A stretch of DNA of 22,500 bases from Chrysomallon squamiferum (Eukaryota > Mollusca > Gastropoda > Neomphalida > Peltospiridae): assembly GCA_012295275.1 (NCBI GenBank), contig CM022669.1, positions 4,604,277-4,626,776 of the forward strand, written 5' to 3'. The translations under genes were made by a program, and so were the position numbers. This document shows, piece by piece, positions 20,736 to 22,500 of this stretch; position 1 is the stretch's first letter; each line of letters starts with the position of its first letter. The notes under the pieces are model-generated. The model saw nothing but the letters and a program-made list of their open reading frames with translations. It had not been told where the DNA came from and did no database searches.

Positions 20736-21036
20736 CGTAAGATTTGAACCTTTGAACTCTGAAATGAGTAGTATTAGACAAAAATTAGTTTCATTGTCTT
20801 TCATTTTTTATCAATATATATATTCACTTTCATATATAACAGCTTCAACCAACAGTGAGATTTGATCCCACAGCTATTCAAACAATCAACAAACAACAGC
20901 AACCAATTATAACATGATCACAGTTCTCAACAACAATCATAAATCAGGTTTGAACCCCAAATCTTCAGTCTTGAAAACCCCTATCAATGATTACTTTTAC
21001 AAGAATTACCTCCAGCCAGATTTGAACCCACAGTCT
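20736..21036 (-). repeat. four degenerate units with tRNA B-box-like motifs
   Basis: On the minus strand GGTTCAAATCT or a close variant occurs near 20744-20754, 20865-20874 (GGATCAAATCT), 20945-20955 (GGTTCAAACCT) and 21014-21026 (GTGGGTTCAAATC). All four face the same way, about 70-120 bp apart. At the second site the flanks could form a 5-bp T-arm-like stem (GTGGG/CTCAC). No convincing A box or full tRNA fold is visible. They may be remnants of a tRNA-derived SINE or a tandem repeat. Confidence 0.35.
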
Positions 21037-21230
21037 TTCTGAGAGTTCACACAACCTAAATGATCTGGTAAGATAAATATCTGTTCTGCAGTGACCTGGA
21101 CCCCCAAACTCTGCAGCACTCATCCCATTGTGTTGTGTCCAGGGGAGTGACCACAGGTCAAGCAGGGTCAAAGCAATGTCGCAGTAAAACTTGAGTTGTT
21201 CTAACTGATTTTTGCTGTTTTCGTTAACAG
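21037..21230 (+). promoter_or_regulatory. cluster of nuclear-receptor half-site motifs
   Basis: AGGTCA (21155-21160) and GGGTCA (21165-21170) form a direct repeat spaced by 4. TGACC, the inverse half-site, lies just upstream at about 21148-21152, and TGACCT at 21092-21097. The block is also more GC-rich than its flanks. Motif matches alone do not show function. It is followed by a well-formed plus-strand acceptor (CTAAC branch-like word at 21201-21205, T-rich tract, AG at 21229-21230). Confidence 0.25.
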
Positions 21231-21340
21231 GCCTCCAGCCAACACCTCTCAACATCATCCAGACAACCACTGTTGTAAACACACACTGTGACCAGCGAAG
21301 CAAAACAAGAGCATTTATTATTTTTTTGTGGCAAATATCA

Positions 21341-21432
21341 CTATTATTATTATTATTGTTGTTGTTGTTTTTACTGTTATTATTGTTATTATCATCATCT
21401 TCTTCTCCTTGCTGTTATCATTAATAATAACA
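21341..21432 (+). repeat. (ATT)n/(TTG)n/(TTC)n triplet repeats
   Basis: Imperfect T-rich triplets; the poly-Leu frame across them is an artefact. Confidence 0.88.
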
Positions 21433-21502
21433 TCGTTGTATCTATTAGTAGTAGTCAAAATTGAAGTATTATTATCTTCATTACAGTAATCTTTTAATAA
21501 TT
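21433..21502. other. AT-rich spacer
   Basis: Short AT-rich sequence between triplet repeats, with no feature. Confidence 0.4.
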
Positions 21503-21604
21503 ATTACTGTTATTATTATTAGTTGTAGTAGTAACAGCAGAAATTATAGTGGTAACTAGTAGTAGTTGTGGTGGTAGTATTTGTAGCAACAGAAGTAATA
21601 GCAA

Positions 21605-21641
<37 letters not shown>

Positions 21642-21665
21642 AGTAGTAGTGGTAGCAGCAAGAGC
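21503..21665 (+). repeat. interrupted (TAG)n/(GGT)n triplet repeat
   Basis: TAG triplets with GTT and GGT variants, densest at 21606-21655. The poly-Val frame at 21568-21876 is an artefact. Confidence 0.9.
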
Positions 21666-21797
21666 AACAACAGTACTTCAGAAAATTCCTTATTATAAAC
21701 AAAAAACTTTGTGTTCAGTAAAGCAGATCATAAGTTCAGCACTACTACTTCAGTGTGACAAAACAAACTTAACAACCGCTATTATCACAGTGACTAT

Positions 21798-21824
21798 TAT
21801 GATGATTATTATTATTATTATTAT
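21798..21824 (+). repeat. (ATT)n microsatellite
   Basis: GATGATT passing into ATT triplets. Confidence 0.9.
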
Positions 21825-21863
21825 CCACAGACAAACACATCCAGCTGGCAAAACATCAGCACC

Positions 21864-22205
21864 TCACCCGTTATAAACAACACAAAACAGAACTCCTAGT
21901 GACCACTGAACCAAGCCAACAGCACTTACACAACAACAGTTACTCACACAAACACTGAAAACAGGTGGGAATGAATGAAGAAGAAAAAGAAAGAAGAAAG
22001 AAGAAGGAAAGAAAGAGAGAAGAAAAAGAAAACAAACACAATACACCGACACGGACCAATCACACGACGTGCTCATCGACGCAGTATTAGCCAACGTTGC
22101 GCGTGTAAAAGCCGATGCAGTGTCTTGAATGGTTGCTGCAACTGTGAGAGTTGAGGCAAAAGACAGAAATAATAAAAGCTTCTCTTCAATTGGCCAATAA
22201 CTCAT
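21864..22205 (-). CDS. possible 113-codon ORF, perhaps a secreted or membrane peptide
   Basis: This is the longest open frame not made of simple repeat. It starts at an ATG in the context CCAGAATGAG. The N-terminus (MSYWPIEEK, then LLLFLSFASTLTVAA) resembles a signal peptide and is followed by a Thr/Ser/Ala-rich segment. The middle is a Phe/Leu/Ser run that merely reads a polypyrimidine tract, which ends in CACCTGTTTTCAG, a strong acceptor on this strand. The real structure might therefore be a first exon (about 22205-22047), a short intron, and an exon at 21954-21868 (87 bp) ending at GG then GTGAGG; the phases fit. No family was recognised. The CpG-rich part is also open on the plus strand for most of its length, so coding on this strand is unproven. 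Confidence 0.22.
   Translation of the reverse strand: MSYWPIEEKLLLFLSFASTLTVAATIQDTASAFTRATLANTASMSTSCDWSVSVYCVCFLFLLSFFPSSFFFLFLLHSFPPVFSVCVSNCCCVSAVGLVQWSLGVLFCVVYNG
21965..22036 (+). repeat. polypurine tract
   Basis: About 70 bp almost entirely A and G (GAAGAAAAAGAAAG-type units). It is a long pyrimidine tract on the minus strand. Confidence 0.8.
22047..22198. promoter_or_regulatory. CpG-dense patch with CCAAT boxes
   Basis: Ten CpG dinucleotides fall within 22047-22114, while the rest of the window has very few. CCAAT occurs at 22056-22060 (GGACCAATCAC) and at 22194-22198, inside the perfect 10-bp palindrome ATTGGCCAAT. The plus strand downstream turns pyrimidine-rich (CTCTTTTCCTTCTCACTCATCTC at about 22239-22261 when read in two parts), as some 5' UTRs are. 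This could be a promoter in either direction, a first exon, or both. No TATA box is placed convincingly. Confidence 0.35.
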
Positions 22206-22395
22206 TCTGGTTTAGCGGAGGCTTTCTGCTTGAGAGTCCTCTTTTCCTTCTCACTCATCTCTCTGGGGACTGACCAGTGTTCTTACAGTCCTGTGTTAAT
22301 AACATACAGCCAGCAAGTTTCACCTTGTACAGATATGTGTCACGTCGTTTTCTCTCACTGCGGATCACTATCATTACCTCCTGTCTGATTTTAAA
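22199..22395. other. unique flank of the CpG patch
   Basis: More GC-rich and complex than most of the window. It contains a plus-strand acceptor-like TGTTCTTACAG at about 22279-22289. No frame is convincing. Confidence 0.4.
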
Positions 22396-22421
22396 AATAA
22401 TAATAATAATAATAATAATAA
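22396..22421 (+). repeat. (AAT)n microsatellite
   Basis: Eight to nine AAT triplets. The remaining bases to the end of the window are AT-rich and featureless. Confidence 0.9.
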
Positions 22422-22500
22422 GATATTTATTAATTCAACTTTATTCAACTACGGTTTTGTTCTCATTATGAATATTAAAGGAATTATTTTACCATATCTT

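Noticed and set aside
20965-21303. 112-codon minus frame, Trp/Leu/Arg-rich
   Set aside because: It spans the B-box-like units and half-site cluster, has no closing splice sites, and no known domain was recognised.
21568-21876. 102-codon plus frame with poly-Val
   Set aside because: Read-through of the (TAG/GGT)n repeat.

Overview
The window looks like non-coding DNA from a large, intron-rich animal genome. It is strongly AT-rich and packed with microsatellites: (GA)n, (CA)n, (TA)n, (GACA)n, (GTAG)-like, (TAA)n, (TTTA)n and (TAG)n. It also holds several AT-rich minisatellites with unit lengths of 38 to 48 bp. No long open reading frame, bacterial operon, rRNA, complete tRNA, CRISPR array, transposase or reverse transcriptase is visible. 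Most of the longer frames are translations of microsatellites (poly-Ser/Leu, Arg/Glu, Val/Cys or Thr/His). The repeat repertoire would suit a mollusc or another lophotrochozoan, but that is a low-confidence inference because no gene was recognised.

Layout. 1-2640: AT-rich sequence with a 41-bp minisatellite and a (GAT/AAT) tract. 2640-5400: mostly unique or degenerate repeat sequence around a (GT)n tract. 5400-6120: a higher-complexity island with a candidate minus-strand exon. 6220-7900: (GA)n, GACA-type and a long (CA)n compound tract. 7900-10320: very AT-rich filler. 10492-10530: a possible 39-nt plus-strand microexon. 10900-12200: unique sequence around a 126-bp perfect (GA)63 tract and a long purine-rich strand. 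12350-13015: GACA, CA and TACA repeats. 13015-14040: unique sequence. 14190-14880: (GA)n and then a 38-bp minisatellite that stops 14 bp before the best exon candidate (14893-15056, minus). 15180-19870: TTTA, TAG and GAT repeats, unique blocks and one weak minus exon candidate. 19872-20402: a 43-bp minisatellite. 20740-21230: degenerate units with tRNA B-box-like motifs and a cluster of nuclear-receptor half-sites. 21340-21825: triplet repeats. 22047-22198: a CpG-dense patch with two CCAAT boxes, the clearest promoter or first-exon candidate.

How it may fit together. The two best exon candidates lie on the minus strand, and all four (GA)n tracts would be (CU)n in a minus-strand transcript. 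The simplest reading is that much of the window is intron of a minus-strand gene, perhaps with its 5' end near 22.0-22.2 kb. This is inference: the phases of the candidates do not form one unbroken chain, and a good microexon-like signal sits on the opposite strand. I found no clear sign of a novel biological system. The most useful leads are the exon candidates, the CpG patch, and the minisatellite abutting a splice donor.
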